Positions 62,014-64,000 of a stretch of DNA of 64,000 nucleotides are shown in pieces (positions within the stretch are counted from its first letter, which is position 1; each line of letters starts with the position of its first letter). A program made the position numbers and the translations under genes. The DNA comes from Sequoia sempervirens (Eukaryota; Streptophyta; Pinopsida; Cupressales; Cupressaceae). Under the pieces are notes generated by a model. It saw only the letters and a program-made list of their open reading frames with translations. It ran no database searches and had not been told where the DNA came from. The stretch is taken from NCBI GenBank assembly GCA_007258455.2, contig VDFB02321277.1, forward strand, positions 1 to 64,000. The letters are read 5' to 3'.

Positions 62014-62600
62014 GTAGTACCCCTCCATTTTGCTTATGTTTTCTGTTAGCATGTTTTCACTTTGATGGACCTTGGTACTTTGTTTTGGTGTAATGATCGC
62101 TGACTTTAGAGTGATAGTGGATTTATTTTGTGATATGATGATACATTGTATGGTGATAATTATTTTTGACATGCTTTATGTTAGCATAGGTGTTTACTTC
62201 AGATGTTATTGCTATCTATATGCTTATGGTAGATTGGTTGTTATTTATTTTTTCAGTTTGATGTGATGTGTATTGGTGTGGAGAACAGAGTTGCATCAGT
62301 CGCTCGTGAGTGCCCTATGATTTCCATGATTTTCTCAGCACAGTGTGTTTGAAACATGGATTATATATATATGTATGTTATTTGTTTGATTGCAGGATTG
62401 CAGGTACATGACACTGACCCCACCTGGTTTCTCAGGTTTGAGCATGTCAAGACTCAACGAAAATGTTGATTGGGAGGTAGTAAGAAGGTTTTTCCTAGTC
62501 TAGTCTTAAACCCAGTCACAGTATGTCGTCAGTTTAAGTCTGGTGTCTTTGGTTGTCTCATTTGTGTCTGATTGGATTATTTATTTATTTTGATCAATAA
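62013..62600 (+). mobile_element. LTR-like repeat, plus orientation
   Basis: Begins TGTAGTACCCCTCC immediately after the break in LINE B and shares ordered landmarks with 3480-2930 on the minus strand (CTCGTGAGTGCCCT, a 'gtgtgttt' core, ATATATAT, then TCAGGTTTGAGCAT). It looks like an LTR inserted in the LINE. No primer binding site or second LTR is visible before the window ends. Confidence 0.45.
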
Positions 62601-62639
62601 AAGGTTATATTTTATTAATTATAAGAGAAAATTTACATA

Positions 62640-64000
62640 TAAGCTTTTAATGCAATATATATCCATCCCAAGCTTTATCCAAAAAGAATTGCAAAGTACA
62701 AAAAAACTCCCATGAGCACCATTCTGCCTATGTTTTCACTTAAACCCTAAAACAAAATTTTGAAAAACTACTTAATACAAACTAACCCCTTCCCCTAGTT
62801 CCAGCCATTGCTATGCTTTTCCTAAAATTTAGTGACCCACAAAAAGCACCAAAAAACCATCACTGCATACCAAAATGCCAACTCGTTCATCCTCGGATTC
62901 TTGTAGAAATTGGACATTATCACACTTTGTTATCCATTCGCGTCCTCCCAGCTGCTTCAACCCCCTATCACCTTTCACTCCACAACGCCAAAAAATCTCT
63001 TTGATGAGAATCCAAGAAAATCCTGGTGTCACTTTCATCAACCCACGCTTATGATTACATTCCCGTCACACCATTTGCTCCTCCTCATTCCACGCTTCTT
63101 TCGTGGGAAATGACTTGGCACCCTTGCATTCTCCTGTCATCTGGCCTCATCCTGTCGATGCAATTCTGTTTTCAAATTTTCCCACGCCACTAAAATTATT
63201 TGTTTATACTCCTCTCTATCAGTTCGTCTTCTCCACCTAACAAATGGAATCAACCCTTCTTCTGTGGCCTCGTCCATGTCTTCTATGCCTTCCGACACGT
63301 CAAAACCCACACCCGACACCCCCCATTCCATGAACGACTCCATTTTTCCTAACAACGCTTCATCAAAAAGCATCAACATTACCCATTTTATTACCTTAGC
63401 CTCCTCTCCCAGCTCCATTGCTCACGCAAACACCATTGATGCTATGTCAAAATTTAGACGTCCCCTGTGTGATGCATCCATGAAGTGCGGTCCTAAAACC
63501 CCCACCATCGCTTCCACCACCACATTTCGATTTACTTTTAGCACCTATTTTAGATGTTGCACTGTTGGGGGCCCAAAAAAACCTTTCTATTGCAGATTTG
63601 TGGAGAAACCCCACATCGCCTCCATTTATTAGTAGCTCGCACCCTTAAACTTCGCTAAAGGTTTTGGTAATTATGTTAACAACTTTTCAATTTTTCTCTA
63701 TTTTAGACCCCGACGCCATTCGCTTCATTTTTTTTTTGTACTTCTACCAGGCTTCATTAAGAACCATAACATTCATTTAATACAAGCTTCATACCGCTTA
63801 ATGGATTTTTAATTTTTAGCAATGCACCAACAAATTCCCACATGCCATCCAGTTTGCAAATGTTCTTCACCTTCAGACCCCCCCTGACATCATCCTCACA
63901 TTCTTTAAAAGGACTGCCACTTGTGGAAAGAAATTAAATTCTTCCTGTCCTGAAGTTAACAATTCCCTATACAACACCCATGATCTCAAAATCCACCAGC
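62640..64000 (-). other. Unidentified coding-like DNA
   Basis: Minus-strand frames at 63418-63137 (MELGEEAKVIKWVMLMLFDEAL...) and 63041-62829 look more protein-like than chance, with balanced hydrophobic and charged segments. I recognise no family, and stops separate the pieces. The plus strand also has an open frame (63264-63632) rich in Ser/Thr/Pro, probably the mirror of the same sequence. A degraded retroelement ORF is the likeliest explanation. Confidence 0.3.

Overview
This is a window of large, repeat-rich plant nuclear DNA. Low gene density, old and broken retroelements, plant-type introns, a CYP78A gene and telomere-like interstitial repeats fit a seed plant with a big genome, most likely a gymnosperm such as a conifer. 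The species cannot be fixed from the sequence. I see no bacterial, organellar or viral genome, no tRNA or rRNA gene and no CRISPR array.

Only one protein-coding gene looks intact: a two-exon CYP78A cytochrome P450 at 31094-32827 (+), with a TATA box, a short upstream ORF and a poly(A) signal. All other gene-like stretches are pseudogenes or mobile-element remains.

Layout. 1-7030: AT-rich DNA, an LTR-like repeat, a copia gag remnant and a broken PDR/ABCG transporter. 7147-8920: Ty3/gypsy pol remnant. 8921-17391: copy 1 of a large direct segmental duplication whose copy 2 lies at 52179-62013. Each copy carries an AGC VIII kinase pseudogene (+), an LRR receptor-like pseudogene (-), a long inverted-repeat (foldback) element and the 3' end of a LINE. 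16443-20610: that LINE, with its 5' third inverted. 21569-26648: LTR remnants and a G+T-rich tract. 30975-33136: the CYP78A gene. 35883-37284: a 250-bp tandem repeat, a telomere-like tract and a hairpin. 37872-51370: a full-length LINE bounded by 17-bp target-site duplications and split by a minus-strand LTR retrotransposon (44801-51136). That nested element keeps gag/protease-like coding but has no reverse transcriptase or integrase. 62013-64000: another LTR-like repeat and unidentified coding-like DNA.

The two duplication copies are the most informative part. They carry different lesions in the same kinase, and one has an empty site for an inverted-repeat element present in the other, so they form an internal record of the order of events. 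Percent identities and boundaries given here were judged by eye.
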